DNA of 64,000 bases from Natronomonas salina (GTDB lineage Archaea; Halobacteriota; Halobacteria; Halobacteriales; Haloarculaceae). Under the pieces are notes generated by a model. That model worked only from the letters and a program-made list of their open reading frames with translations. It was not told the origin of the DNA and searched no databases. The DNA lies in assembly GCF_013391105.1 (NCBI RefSeq), contig NZ_CP058335.1, positions 1,922,001-1,986,000 of the forward strand, given 5' to 3'. A program made the translations under genes and the position numbers. This document shows, in pieces, positions 7,912 to 17,245 of the stretch; positions within the stretch are counted from its first letter, which is position 1, and each line of letters opens with the position of its first letter.

Positions 7912-8276
7912 CGGATCAGTGTCACCGTCGTTCGGGCGTTCAGCAGGACGAACTCCGAGATGGAGCCGAGCTGTACCTTCCCGAGGGGGCTCGTCTGGCC
8001 GCCCCCGAGGACGATGCGGTCGAACGACTCGCGCTCCGCGAGCTCCAGCAACTGGCTGCCCGGGTGGCCGCTGAGGGTCCGGACCTCCGCCTCCACGTCG
8101 GCGTCGGCCAGCACCTCCTCCACCCGCTCCTGCACCTCCGGCGGCGCCGGCGTCGAGTCCGGGTTCTCGACGATCGCGATCGTCAGGTCGTCACCGGCCT
8201 CCTTGGCCCGCGCCACCGCCTTCTCGAGGGCGCGGAAGGAGTCCTCGCTTCCGCCGATACCCAGCAGCACCTTCAT
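7908..8276 (-). CDS. Universal stress protein (UspA fold), short form
   Basis: 122 residues starting MKVLLGIGGSEDSFRALEKAV. The C-terminal part IVLGGGQTSPLGKVQLGS is a variant of the UspA nucleotide loop. It is shorter than the usual 140-150 residues, with loss in the central loops. The ATG at 8276 starts the conserved fold; a longer in-frame extension has no family resemblance. An AT stretch (GGCTTTTGC, about 8300) lies about 25 nt upstream. It is the first gene of a two-gene operon with the GNAT. Confidence 0.85.
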   Translation of the reverse strand: MKVLLGIGGSEDSFRALEKAVARAKEAGDDLTIAIVENPDSTPAPPEVQERVEEVLADADVEAEVRTLSGHPGSQLLELAERESFDRIVLGGGQTSPLGKVQLGSISEFVLLNARTTVTLIR

Positions 8277-8427
8277 GGAGGAGGCTTGGTCGCGGAACGC
8301 AAAAGCCTCCCGCATCATTCGGGGACCGACCGGGCGGACGACCCGCGGCGGCTCGGCCCGCCGGGGCGTCTGCCGCCCGTCAGACATCGGCGACACGCTT
8401 TTTCGGCGGCGGCACCGTTCCCCCTGT

Positions 8428-9279
8428 ATGACAGACGACGCGCGGGCGACGGACGACGATGCGGAACCGACGCCGGCGTTCAGGCGGGTCTCCGACGACA
8501 CCGGAGACGAGGCGGCGGAACTGACGCCAGCTTTCAGGCGGGTCTCCGACGACACCGGAGACGAGGCGGCGGAACTGACGCCAGCTTTCAGGCGGGTCTC
8601 CGACGAAAACGAGAGCGAGTCGGACCAGCCACCCCGAGACGACCAGCCGGACGCCCGCGAGGAGCCGGCCGCACAGCGACCCCCGACCGAGGAGGCCCGC
8701 GAGACCGAAGCGAGCGACGTCCCGAAGGACGTCCGCGAGTACGAGCGGTTCTCGAAGATCGACGGGTCGACCTACGAGCGAGCCAACGAGTTCCTCCGGG
8801 ACCGCACCTACATCACCGCCCGCGAGTGGGCGATGGCACGGCTCTGTGCGGACTTCCGCACCGAGACCGGCGTCGAGATGACGAAGATCGGCGAAAACCT
8901 CCCCGAACTCGTCCCCTTCATGACCGACACCTACAGCCCGCAGGCGGTCAACCAGGCCCGCTCGTCGTTCGACGACAAGGTCCGGAAGGCCGGCGCGACG
9001 TTCCTCTACGGTGCGATGTGCGACTTCTACACCGCCGAGGAGCTCGACGACCTGATGTACGAGATCACGGAGGTCGCGAAGTTCCTGCTCGAGGTCGAGG
9101 GCGTCGAACTCACCGTCGACGAGGAGCTGGAGGCCGAAGAGCGCATCTCGACGGTCATGCGCGAGGTCCGGGAGTCCTCGGCGGCGCTCCGCCACGACGA
9201 GTGTCCCAACTGCGGCCACGAACTCCACGCCGGCGACCACGCCGCGGGGCGCGCCGCCGACGAACCGGCCGACGACTGA
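8428..9279 (+). CDS. DUF5806 family protein with N-terminal tandem repeat
   Basis: 283 residues. About the first 60 are a tandem repeat of an 18-residue unit carrying TPAFRRVSD, repeated 2.7 times. A disordered acidic linker then reaches about residue 100. The conserved domain (DVREYERFSKIDGSTYERANEFLRDR to about 235) is mostly helical and resembles DUF5806 of haloarchaea. The C-terminus has CPNCGHELH, one half of a zinc ribbon. The start has a T-rich box (GCTTTTTC, about 8399) 29 nt upstream. Function unknown; helices such as ITAREWAMARLCADFRTET could bind nucleic acid. Confidence 0.82.
   Translation: MTDDARATDDDAEPTPAFRRVSDDTGDEAAELTPAFRRVSDDTGDEAAELTPAFRRVSDENESESDQPPRDDQPDAREEPAAQRPPTEEARETEASDVPKDVREYERFSKIDGSTYERANEFLRDRTYITAREWAMARLCADFRTETGVEMTKIGENLPELVPFMTDTYSPQAVNQARSSFDDKVRKAGATFLYGAMCDFYTAEELDDLMYEITEVAKFLLEVEGVELTVDEELEAEERISTVMREVRESSAALRHDECPNCGHELHAGDHAAGRAADEPADD
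8461..8607 (+). repeat. 54-nt in-frame tandem repeat, 2.7 copies
   Basis: Units at 8461-8514, 8515-8568 and a partial 8569-8607. The second and third are identical over their shared first 38 bases; the first differs from the second at only a few positions. Such identity at third codon positions means the duplication is recent. Confidence 0.95.
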
Positions 9280-9282
9280 TCG

Positions 9283-10602
9283 CTACGCTTCCCTGACGTT
9301 CTCTCCTTCCGCCTCCGCGAACGCGCCGTCGTGGTAGACGACCGTCCCTCGGACCATGGTCAGTTCGGGGAAGACGGCCTGGCGGCCCTCGAACGGCGTC
9401 CAGCCGCACTTCGAGTGGAGCTTCTCGCCGCGGATCTGGACGCGCTCCTCGGGGTCGACCAACACGAGGTCGGCGTCCCTGCCTTCCTCGATCCGGCCCT
9501 TCCGCGGCAGATCGAATATCTCGGCGACGTTCGCGGCCGTGACGTCCCGGACGCGCTCGTAGCCGATCGCCCCCCGTCGGGCCTCCTCGAGCAGGAGCGG
9601 GAGCGCGGTCTCGACGCCGGGGACGCCGCTCGGCGCCTCCCAGATGCCCGCGTCCTTCTCGTCGCGGGTGTGGGGAGCGTGGTCGGTCGCGACCACGTCG
9701 ACGGTGCCGTCGACGAGGCGCTCGAACAGCGCCTCGCGGCGCTCCTCGCTCCGCAGCGGCGGGTTCATCCGGCCGAGCGTGCCGAGGTCGTCGAGGTCCT
9801 CGCGGGAGAGGAAGAGGTGGTGGGGCGTCACCTCGCAGGTCATCCCCGCCTCGGTCGCGCGGTCGACGCCCTCCGGCGTCGAGGTGTGCGCGACGTGGAT
9901 CTCGGCGCCGACCTCCTCGGCGACCGAGCAGGCGCGCTCGACGGCCGCCGCCTCCGCCTCGGCCGTCCGGTAGGCGCTCCAGGCGTCGGCGTCGTCGCGC
10001 TCCCTCGCGGCTCGCGAGTCGGTGTCCTCCTCGCTCGCGTCCTCCGTGCTGCGTGGCAGCACGCTCTCGTCGAACAGGTCGGCGTCCTCGGCGTGGACCG
10101 TGACCGTGACGCCGGCGTCGGTCGCCCGCTCGACGGCTTCCTCGAAGAGGTCGGCCTCGATGCCCATGTCGCCGGTCGAGTCGGCGAGGAACACCTCGCC
10201 CAGCGCGGCGAGGGGCTTCGACAGCAGTTCATCCGGATTCCAGTCCTCGGTGACGCCGCCGTTGATGCCGTAGTCGACGGCCGACGCCGCCGCGAGCTCC
10301 GCCTTCTCGTCGAAGCTCGGGGCGTCGACGGTCGGCGGGTCGGTATTCGGCTGGTCGAACACCGTCGTGACGCCGCCCGCGGCCGCGCTGCGCGAGCCGG
10401 TCGTCCACGTCTCCTTGTGCGAGAAGCCGGGTTCGCGGAAGTGGACGTGGGCGTCGATCATCCCCGGGAGCAGGCGCTTTCCGTCCGCTTCCAGGACGTC
10501 ACCGTCGGTCTCGAGTCCCTCGCCGACCTCGGCGATGGTCTCGCCGTCGATGCGGACGTCCCGGACGCGGCCGTCGGCCAGCGTCGCGTTCCGAACGAGC
10601 AT
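9283..10602 (-). CDS. pyrC: Dihydroorotase
   Basis: 439 residues. It catalyses the reversible cyclisation of N-carbamoyl-aspartate to dihydroorotate, step three of pyrimidine synthesis. Metal ligands are visible: AHVHFREPG (His52, His54), HAEDADLF, HVAHTSTPEG and the catalytic VATDHAPHT. This is the class I amidohydrolase form. The start MLVRNATLADGRVRDV was chosen because strand one of the amidohydrolase domain begins there; an in-frame Met at 10638 would overlap the upstream gene. It lies 32 nt after a lipoate-ligase-like gene, probably one operon. Confidence 0.94.
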   Translation of the reverse strand: MLVRNATLADGRVRDVRIDGETIAEVGEGLETDGDVLEADGKRLLPGMIDAHVHFREPGFSHKETWTTGSRSAAAGGVTTVFDQPNTDPPTVDAPSFDEKAELAAASAVDYGINGGVTEDWNPDELLSKPLAALGEVFLADSTGDMGIEADLFEEAVERATDAGVTVTVHAEDADLFDESVLPRSTEDASEEDTDSRAARERDDADAWSAYRTAEAEAAAVERACSVAEEVGAEIHVAHTSTPEGVDRATEAGMTCEVTPHHLFLSREDLDDLGTLGRMNPPLRSEERREALFERLVDGTVDVVATDHAPHTRDEKDAGIWEAPSGVPGVETALPLLLEEARRGAIGYERVRDVTAANVAEIFDLPRKGRIEEGRDADLVLVDPEERVQIRGEKLHSKCGWTPFEGRQAVFPELTMVRGTVVYHDGAFAEAEGENVREA

Positions 10603-10634
10603 TGTCAGGTATCCGAGGGGGTGCGTGGTAAGCG

Positions 10635-11339
10635 TCACGGAGCGCCGTCGACGAGGTCGGGGGCCGCGACGACGTCGGCGTCGCGGTCGCCGACGAACGC
10701 GTCCTCGATGGCGGCGACGACCCGGTCGACGTCGCCGGGGCCGCCGGCGCCCTCGACGCTCCCGACCGAGTCGGGGTCGAATCGGACGCCGAGGGCGTCG
10801 TACACCGGGTCGAGGACCGCGGCGAGGTCGGTCTCGTCGCGCTCGACGGCGACGACGCAGCCCCCGACGAGCGCGGTCTCCCGGCGGACGCGCTGGGCGA
10901 GCCCGGCTATCTTCCCGCCGTTCTGCAGCGAGTGGTCGCCGGGACAGAACGCGTCGTCCGGTTCCCCGGGCCGGACGGTCGCGCCGAGGTCGCGGAACGC
11001 GCGCTGCAGGATGTCCGTGGCGTCCTCGTAGCGACTCTGGATGCCGGCGCGGTCGTCGTCCGTCGGGACCACGGATGCGAAGGCGACCGTCTCGCCGGTG
11101 TAGGCGACGGCGCGGCCGCCGACGCTCCGCTCGACCGGCTCGTAGCCAGAGTCGAGTGCGGCCGCCCTCGCCGCCTCGTAGCCGTCGGCGGTCGCGTCGC
11201 GCCGACCGAACGCGACCTGGCGCGGCGGCGTCCAGACGCGCAGCGCCGGCTCGCCGGACGCCTCGACGCGGTCGGCGAGCCGCCGGGTTACCGCCCCGTC
11301 CGCCTCGGCGTCGGACAGCGACCCCCGGACGATTCGCAT
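10635..11339 (-). CDS. Lipoate/octanoate protein-ligase family enzyme
   Basis: 234 residues of the biotin/lipoate A/B ligase fold. RSVGGRAVAYTGETVAFA matches the acyl-binding loop (usually RxSGGGAV), and LQNGGKIAGLAQRV holds the conserved Lys that contacts the acyl-adenylate. The role would be transfer of a lipoyl or octanoyl group to 2-oxoacid dehydrogenases or GcvH; haloarchaeal members are divergent and may be transferases and not ligases. The ATG at 11339 sits 27 nt from an AT box shared with the divergent gene. Confidence 0.85.
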   Translation of the reverse strand: MRIVRGSLSDAEADGAVTRRLADRVEASGEPALRVWTPPRQVAFGRRDATADGYEAARAAALDSGYEPVERSVGGRAVAYTGETVAFASVVPTDDDRAGIQSRYEDATDILQRAFRDLGATVRPGEPDDAFCPGDHSLQNGGKIAGLAQRVRRETALVGGCVVAVERDETDLAAVLDPVYDALGVRFDPDSVGSVEGAGGPGDVDRVVAAIEDAFVGDRDADVVAAPDLVDGAP

Positions 11340-11362
11340 GCCCCGGCTACGCGCCGACGGGG

Positions 11363-11368
11363 CTAAAA
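11363..11368. promoter_or_regulatory. Single AT box between two divergent starts
   Basis: CTAAAA is the only AT-rich stretch in the 51-nt gap. Its centre is about 27 nt from the minus-strand ATG at 11339 and 25 nt from the plus-strand ATG at 11391. Read on the minus strand it is TTTTAG. Both spacings fit leaderless haloarchaeal promoters, so one box could serve both genes. Confidence 0.5.
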
Positions 11369-11390
11369 CGCCGCGGGGCGAACCCGAGGC

Positions 11391-12224
11391 ATGGTCACCC
11401 TGCCCGGGGCGGTGGTCCGCCGCTACGAGCGGTTCTCCCTGTACAACTCGCCGTACCCGGCGCACGACCGGGGCTGTGCGATCGACCTCTACCCGGGCGA
11501 CGACGAGGCGCGGTCGCCCGTCGCCGGCGAGGTGCTGGAGACGCGAACCGTCAGCTGTCCGCCGAAGCCCTACGCCGTCGACGAGGACCACCTGCTGCTG
11601 GTCGACTGCGGCGACGTCGTCGCCCGGATCCTCCACGTCGACCCGTCGGTGACGGCCGGCGAGTCGGTCGCGGTCGGCGACCGGCTCGGCACGCTGGTCA
11701 GGTCCGGCTTCTTCGGCCGGTGGGTCGACGAGCACCTCCACCTCGGGTTCCGGAAGCGGGAGCAGAACCTCCGGCGGGCCTCAGGGTCGCTCACCCTGAC
11801 ACCCGACGTCGACGTCGCCGGCGTGCGGTGGGACGGCGCCGGCGAGGTGGTCGAGACCGGCCCGACGCACGTCCGGCTGGATTCGCCCGGCCACGCCGGC
11901 AGCGGGTTCGCGGCGCTGGCGAGCGACGAGGGAGTTCCGCTCGACGGCGGGCTGGCCCACTACGCCGGGGGTGGGGTGCTGGCGCCGGCCGACGGGGAGG
12001 TGTCGCTGCTCGGGACCGCCGTCGGGGGCGTCGACGGCCGGGACGTAACCTGGGAAGACGTCGCGATCCGCGCGAACGGACGCCGGGCGACTGGGCTGTC
12101 GCTGTTCGCCTCCCGGGTGCCGTTCGGGGCCAAGGTGGTCTTCCACGAGGGCCACGACCTCGACGTGGGGGATCGCGTCGAGGTGACGATCGAGCCGACG
12201 GACGACCCGGTCCGGTTGGGCTGA
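11391..12224 (+). CDS. M23/lysostaphin-fold-like protein
   Basis: 277 residues without a signal peptide. The pattern HDRGCAIDLYP (His-x(6)-Asp context), a Gly-rich SPVAGEVLETRTV and DEHLHLGF (His-x-His) are the zinc-ligand landmarks of the M23 duplicated-hybrid-motif fold. A second half (about 140-270) contains another ADGEVSLLG strand. Archaea lack murein, so a peptidoglycan endopeptidase role is unlikely; a carrier or metal-binding role is possible. Its start lies 25 nt from the shared AT box. Function unknown. Confidence 0.7.
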   Translation: MVTLPGAVVRRYERFSLYNSPYPAHDRGCAIDLYPGDDEARSPVAGEVLETRTVSCPPKPYAVDEDHLLLVDCGDVVARILHVDPSVTAGESVAVGDRLGTLVRSGFFGRWVDEHLHLGFRKREQNLRRASGSLTLTPDVDVAGVRWDGAGEVVETGPTHVRLDSPGHAGSGFAALASDEGVPLDGGLAHYAGGGVLAPADGEVSLLGTAVGGVDGRDVTWEDVAIRANGRRATGLSLFASRVPFGAKVVFHEGHDLDVGDRVEVTIEPTDDPVRLG

Positions 12225-12421
12225 CAGCCGGCGCGAAGCGTGCCCCGACCGGAGCGAGGGTTACGGGGAGGCAAGTGGCGAGCGGAACGAGCCGCAAGGT
12301 ACCGTCGACCCCTCTCTCGGTCGGCCATCTCTCCCGCGGAGGTGCGCCGGGCTCCCGCCGAGTTCGCCACGGGTGTTAATCAGGTCACTGTCCGGGGTGG
12401 CCGCGTTCTCGTATATGAACC

Positions 12422-13009
12422 TTACACCGGGAGCGTCCGCACGAGCAGCCAGCCGGCGAGTCCGAGCAGCACCACGCCGGAGGCGCGCCGGAGCCAGGCC
12501 CCCCGGCCGCCCAGCGTCCCCGAGAGCAGGCCGACGGCGCCGAGGTAGACGGCCGTGATGACGGCGTACAGCGCGCCGAGGACGAACATGCCGAGCGCGG
12601 GCGCTGCCTCGGAGGCGAAGCCCGGGAGGAATGCGAGGAAGAACAGCGCGACCTGGGGGTTGAGGACGTTGACGGTCAGCCCCTGGACGTACGGGTTCCC
12701 CCCGGTCGCGTGGGACTCGGCGTCGGCGGCGCGGAGCGACCTGACGCCGAGGTACGCGAGGTAGCACGCGCCCAGCGCCGTGACCGCGGTCCGCGAACGC
12801 GGGACGGCCTCGAAGAGCGCCGCGAGTCCGAGGGCCGCCATCGCGGTGTGGACCAGGATGCCGCTGGCGACGCCGAGCGCCGAGAGGACGCCGGCCCGCC
12901 GGCCCTCACCGGCGCCCCGGGCGAGCACGTACGCCGTGTCGGGGCCGGGACTGAGAACGAGCGCGACGGCCGCCGCGAGGTAGACGGCCAGCGTGGCGGC
13001 GTCGAACAC
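12422..13009 (-). CDS. LysE/RhtB family exporter
   Basis: 195 residues with five to six hydrophobic segments. The N-terminal signature ALVLSPGPDTAYVLARGAGEGRRAGVLSALGVASG is diagnostic of LysE/RhtB translocators, and NVLNPQVALFFLAFLPGF is the second conserved block. It should export amino acids or related small solutes across the cytoplasmic membrane; the substrate cannot be predicted. It is downstream of the NhaC-type antiporter after a 36-nt gap and may be read from the same transcript. Confidence 0.9.
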   Translation of the reverse strand: MFDAATLAVYLAAAVALVLSPGPDTAYVLARGAGEGRRAGVLSALGVASGILVHTAMAALGLAALFEAVPRSRTAVTALGACYLAYLGVRSLRAADAESHATGGNPYVQGLTVNVLNPQVALFFLAFLPGFASEAAPALGMFVLGALYAVITAVYLGAVGLLSGTLGGRGAWLRRASGVVLLGLAGWLLVRTLPV

Positions 13010-13045
13010 ACTCCGAGGCGGGCTGCGGGGGAGAAAGTCGTGTCG

Positions 13046-14794
13046 CTAGTCGTCCGAGTCCGGCCCGGCGGCGGGGCGGTCCTGCTGGGCGTGCACGGTC
13101 ACCGGTTCGACGCCCTTCCGCCGGGCGTCGAGCTCGGAGAGCCCGTAGACGAGCGCGACGAGCAGGACGACCCCGACGGGCAGGAGCAGCAGCGCCAGGT
13201 TGTCGGCCAGGACGTCCGGCAGCCCTCCGGATGCGGTGTAGCCGAATCCCCAGGTCAGCAGGAGGAGCACCGCCACGGCGGCGACGGTGGCGGCATAGTA
13301 CAGTTGCGTCCGGACGTGGTCGACGAGGTCGGCGCCGGTGAACGTCGCCGACAGCACCGTGGTGTCGGAGATCGGCGAGGCGTGGTCGCCGAAGATGGCC
13401 CCGGAGAAGACGACGCCGACCATCGCAGCCATCATCGTGTGGTCGCCGGTGAGGCTCCAGGCGACCGGCAGCGCGATCGGCGTGACGATGCCCATCGTCC
13501 CCCAGGAGGTGCCCGTCGAGAAGGCGATGAACGCGGCCACGAGCATGACGACGGCCGGGAGCAGCGCCGGGTCGACGGCGTCGACGGCGAGTTCGGCGAC
13601 GTAGGTGCCGGTCTCCAGTTCGGAGATGGTCACGCCGATCGACCACGCGAGCACGAGTATCGAGACCGCGGTCAGCATGATGCCGAAGCCGTCGATGGTC
13701 GTGTCGACGGACTCCCCGAGGTCCATGATGCCGTAGCGGGCCGCGAGGACGAAGCCGGAGACGACCATCGCGAACGACCCGTAGATGAGCGCGGAAGCGT
13801 AGCTGGCCTCGACGACCATCTCGAAGAGGCTCCGGCCCGGCGCGTAGCCGGTCCACAGCGCCCCGAGGAGCGTGACCGCGACCAGGACGGCGATGGGGAC
13901 GAAGAACGACGCCAGCCGGGGGTCGTCGGCGTGCGGCTCGCCGAGTTCGCCGGCGACGTCCTGCATCGGCCGGGCGTCCTCGCGGTTGACCAGCCCGCTC
14001 GTCCACGCGCGGTGTTCGGCGTCGAGCATCTCGCCGAAGTCCCGGCCGGAGAGGACGATGACCGCGACCATGACGATGGCCAGGATGGCGTACATGTTGT
14101 ACGGGATGGACTGGAGGAACACCTCGAAGGCGGCGGGGCGTTCGCCCTCGGGGACGCCGGCCTCGGCGTACCCCTCCCCGATCAGCGACAGCTGGAAGGC
14201 CACCCACGAGGAGATGCCGAGGGTGGCGACCGGGGCGGCCGTCGAGTCGACGATGTAGGAGAGCTTCTCGCGGGAGACCCGGAGGTTGTCGGAGACCTCC
14301 TTGACGGAGCTGCCGACGATGGCGGTGTTGGCGTAGTCGTCGAAGAAGAGGAGCAGTCCGAGCACCCAGGCGACGATCCCGACCTGCCGCTGGGTGTCGA
14401 GCCGCTGGAGCGCCCAGTCGCGGACGGCGTAGGCGCCGCCGAGCCGCCAGACGAACGCGACCGCCGACCCCAGCAACAGCGTGAACAGCAGTATCTCCAC
14501 GTGGAACCCGTCGTCGACGAGGATCGCCTGCACCAGCCAGTCGAAGGCGGTGACGAGCCCCCACAGCAGCGCGACGAGGGCGCCGACGACCGCGCCGACG
14601 GCGTCGGCGGCGCCGCCTCCGAGGCCGAGCGAACCGGCGGCCTCGCGGGCGAGGTCGACGCTGTCGGCGAACCGCGAGATGACGCCACCCGACCAGACGC
14701 CGAGGAACAGCGACAGGACGGCCTGCCGGGTGACGATCGCGAGAGCGATGGCGAGCAACGGCGGGACGAGTGACCAGGCTCCGACCGCTGACAT
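13046..14794 (-). CDS. nhaC: NhaC-family Na+/H+ antiporter
   Basis: 582 residues with about 12-14 hydrophobic helices. Conserved NhaC blocks are [41 protein letters not shown] and [20 protein letters not shown], then [20 protein letters not shown]. This type exchanges Na+ for H+ or an organic acid. The ATG at 14794 was chosen: a minus-strand TTTTAATT box (about 14817-14824) lies 26 nt upstream, and the Met eight codons earlier would fall inside the leader. The C-terminal tail is charged and cytoplasmic. Confidence 0.92.
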   Translation of the reverse strand: MSAVGAWSLVPPLLAIALAIVTRQAVLSLFLGVWSGGVISRFADSVDLAREAAGSLGLGGGAADAVGAVVGALVALLWGLVTAFDWLVQAILVDDGFHVEILLFTLLLGSAVAFVWRLGGAYAVRDWALQRLDTQRQVGIVAWVLGLLLFFDDYANTAIVGSSVKEVSDNLRVSREKLSYIVDSTAAPVATLGISSWVAFQLSLIGEGYAEAGVPEGERPAAFEVFLQSIPYNMYAILAIVMVAVIVLSGRDFGEMLDAEHRAWTSGLVNREDARPMQDVAGELGEPHADDPRLASFFVPIAVLVAVTLLGALWTGYAPGRSLFEMVVEASYASALIYGSFAMVVSGFVLAARYGIMDLGESVDTTIDGFGIMLTAVSILVLAWSIGVTISELETGTYVAELAVDAVDPALLPAVVMLVAAFIAFSTGTSWGTMGIVTPIALPVAWSLTGDHTMMAAMVGVVFSGAIFGDHASPISDTTVLSATFTGADLVDHVRTQLYYAATVAAVAVLLLLTWGFGYTASGGLPDVLADNLALLLLPVGVVLLVALVYGLSELDARRKGVEPVTVHAQQDRPAAGPDSDD

Positions 14795-14947
14795 ACCGCT
14801 ATTGCGGCTCACTGGCAATTAAAACTTGAGAACCGGCGTGAAGTCGACGCGCCGTTTCAGCGCGCCGGCGCCGACCGTTCCCGACTCGGCCCCTCGCGCG
14901 TCGCGACGAACAAAGCCTTTACCCGCTGGACCGTCTACCCGTCACAA

Positions 14948-16339
14948 ATGGTACTCGACGACCTGGGCAGTTCCCTCCGCGGGACGCTCGACAAGCTCCA
15001 GGGGAAGACGACCCTCAGCGAAGAGGACGTCGAGGAGATCGTCAAGGAGATCCAGCGCTCCTTGCTCTCCGCCGACGTCGACGTCGACCTCGTGATGGAC
15101 CTCTCGGACTCCATCCGGCAGCGCGCCCTCCGGGAGGAACCCCCGTCAGGAACGACCGCGAAGGACCACGTCCTCAAGATCGTCTACGAGGAGATGGTCG
15201 ACCTCGTCGGCGAGTCGACCGACCTCCCGCTGGAGGACCAGACCATCATGCTCGCCGGCCTCCAGGGCTCCGGGAAGACCACCTCCGCGGCGAAGATGGC
15301 GTGGTGGTTCTCGAAGAAGGGCCTCCGGCCCGCCGTCATCCAGACCGACACCTTCCGGCCCGGCGCCTACGACCAGGCCAAGGAGATGTGCCAGCGCGCA
15401 GAGGTGGACTTCTACGGCGACCCCGACGAGGAGAACCCCGTCGAGATCGCCCGCCGCGGCTTCGAGGAGACCCCCGACGCCGACGTCCACATCGTCGACA
15501 CCGCCGGCCGCCACGCCCTCGAGGAGGACCTCATCGACGAACTCGAGGACATCGAGTCCGTCGTCGAGCCGGACCGCAACCTGCTCGTCCTCGACGCCGC
15601 CATCGGCCAGGGCGCGAAGGACCAGGCCGACCGGTTCCACGACGCGGTCGGCATCGACGGCGTCGTCATCACGAAGCTCGACGGGACCGCGAAGGGTGGG
15701 GGCGCCCTCGCGGCCGTCGATCAGACCGACTCCTCCATCGCCTTCCTCGGCACCGGCGAGGAGGTCCAGGACATCGAGCGCTTCGAGCCCTCGGGGTTCA
15801 TCTCCCGGCTGCTCGGCATGGGCGACCTCAAGCAGCTCTCCGAGCGCGTCGAGCGCGCGATGGCCGAGACCCAGGAGGAGGAGGACTGGGACCCCGAGGA
15901 CCTCATGCAGGGGGAGTTCACCCTGAAGGACATGCGCAACCAGATGAACGCGATGAACAAGATGGGGCCGCTCGACCAGGTCCTCGACATGATCCCCGGC
16001 CTCGGCGGCGGCATCAAGGACCAGCTACCCGACGACGCCATGGACATGACCCAGGAGCGGCTCGTCGACTTCGAGGTCATCATGGACTCGATGACCGAGG
16101 AGGAACTCGAGAACCCCCGCTCGATCGGCCAGAGCCAGATCGAGCGCATCGCCCGCGGCTCCGGCAAGGAGGAGGAGACCATCCGCGAACTGCTGGAGCA
16201 GCACAAGATGATGTCCCGGATGATGAAGCAGTTCCAGGGCATGGGCGACGGCGACATGCAGCGGATGATGAAGCAGATGCAGGGCGGCGGCGGAGGCGGC
16301 GGTGGCGGCATGGGCGGGCTCGGCCCGTTCGGCGACTAG
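14948..16339 (+). CDS. srp54: Signal recognition particle GTPase SRP54
   Basis: 463 residues, full length. The N-domain is 1-95; the G-domain has P-loop GLQGSGKT at 104-111, [16 protein letters not shown] and [11 protein letters not shown]. The methionine-rich M-domain (about 300-440) binds the signal sequence and 7S RNA, with runs like [14 protein letters not shown] terminal Gly tract (nine Gly in a row) leads to MGGLGPFGD. It directs ribosomes making membrane proteins to FtsY. A CTTTAC box about 28 nt upstream fits a leaderless start. Confidence 0.97.
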   Translation: MVLDDLGSSLRGTLDKLQGKTTLSEEDVEEIVKEIQRSLLSADVDVDLVMDLSDSIRQRALREEPPSGTTAKDHVLKIVYEEMVDLVGESTDLPLEDQTIMLAGLQGSGKTTSAAKMAWWFSKKGLRPAVIQTDTFRPGAYDQAKEMCQRAEVDFYGDPDEENPVEIARRGFEETPDADVHIVDTAGRHALEEDLIDELEDIESVVEPDRNLLVLDAAIGQGAKDQADRFHDAVGIDGVVITKLDGTAKGGGALAAVDQTDSSIAFLGTGEEVQDIERFEPSGFISRLLGMGDLKQLSERVERAMAETQEEEDWDPEDLMQGEFTLKDMRNQMNAMNKMGPLDQVLDMIPGLGGGIKDQLPDDAMDMTQERLVDFEVIMDSMTEEELENPRSIGQSQIERIARGSGKEEETIRELLEQHKMMSRMMKQFQGMGDGDMQRMMKQMQGGGGGGGGGMGGLGPFGD

Positions 16340-16420
16340 ACGCGACCACCGCAGCCGAACACCATTCTCCGAACGGAGCTGTTCTCCTGACTCACTGCCT
16401 CGAGAGCCTTCGACGCCGAT

Positions 16421-17194
16421 CTACAGGTCCAGTTCGACCGTCTCCAGTCCGCGCTCGGCGACGAACGCCTCCAGTTCCGGTTTCCGGTCTCTGACCTCCC
16501 CGGGCGTGTGCCCGTCCGAGCCGAGCACGAACTCGACGTCGTACTCGGCCAGGACGTCGAGGAACGCCGGGCCGGGGTGGAACTCCCCGTACTCGCCGAG
16601 GACGCGGCCGGCGTTCAGCTCCAGGACGGTCCGGGACCGCTCGGCGGCCTCGGCGACGGCGCGGTAGTGGTCCTCGGTGGCGAACCCCCGGAGGGCCGGG
16701 TTGCGCTCGACGAGGTCGACGTGGGCGGCGATCTCGAACAGCTCCGAGTCGAGCAGGGCGACGGCCTCCTCGTAGAACTCGTCGACGAGCGCCTCGCGTT
16801 CGGCCGTGTCCTTCTTCGCGAAGTAGGGTTCGACGTGGACGTTCGTCCCCTCGAGGTGGTGGACGCTGCCGACGGCGTAGTCGAAATCCGCCTCGGCGAG
16901 GAAGTCGGCGATCGCCTCAACGTCCCGGGAGTCGAAGTCCATCTCGACGGCGTCGTAGACGTCGAGGTCGAAGCGGTCCCGCATGGTCTCGATAGCGTCG
17001 CGGCGGCGCTCGTAGGTGATATCGAGGTTGAAGCCGAGGGCGTGCTTCGCCCGCCGCTGGTCCTCGCGGGACGAGACGTTGCAGTGGTCGGCGAAGCCGA
17101 TGCCCTCCAGGCCGGCGTCCTCGGCGGCCCCGCACATCGACCACAGGAAGCGCCCGTCGGAGTACGTCGAGTGGGTGTGGTAGTCGACCCGCAC
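16421..17194 (-). CDS. PHP-domain phosphoesterase
   Basis: 257 residues. PHP metal ligands are visible: DYHTHSTYSDG at 4-14, GFADHCN, EMDFDSRD, GSVHHLEG, AAHVDLVERN, ELNAG and LGSDGHTP. It resembles histidinol-phosphatase HisK-type proteins, but PHP domains also serve as nucleases and other phosphoesterases. The start is a GTG at 17194; no ATG lies nearby and the metal site starts right after it. It is divergent from the BtuF-like gene with a 51-nt gap. Confidence 0.85.
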   Translation of the reverse strand: MRVDYHTHSTYSDGRFLWSMCGAAEDAGLEGIGFADHCNVSSREDQRRAKHALGFNLDITYERRRDAIETMRDRFDLDVYDAVEMDFDSRDVEAIADFLAEADFDYAVGSVHHLEGTNVHVEPYFAKKDTAEREALVDEFYEEAVALLDSELFEIAAHVDLVERNPALRGFATEDHYRAVAEAAERSRTVLELNAGRVLGEYGEFHPGPAFLDVLAEYDVEFVLGSDGHTPGEVRDRKPELEAFVAERGLETVELDL

Positions 17195-17245
17195 GGCAGT
17201 CGAGAGGGGGCGAGGTTCCTTTACGCTGGCGTCCCAACCGCCGCC

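Noticed and set aside
10367-12379. A very long plus-strand open frame opposite the dihydroorotase and lipoate-ligase genes
   Set aside because: It is Arg/Pro-rich with no family resemblance and mirrors the third-position GC of the real genes on the other strand; such shadows run along every long gene in this window.
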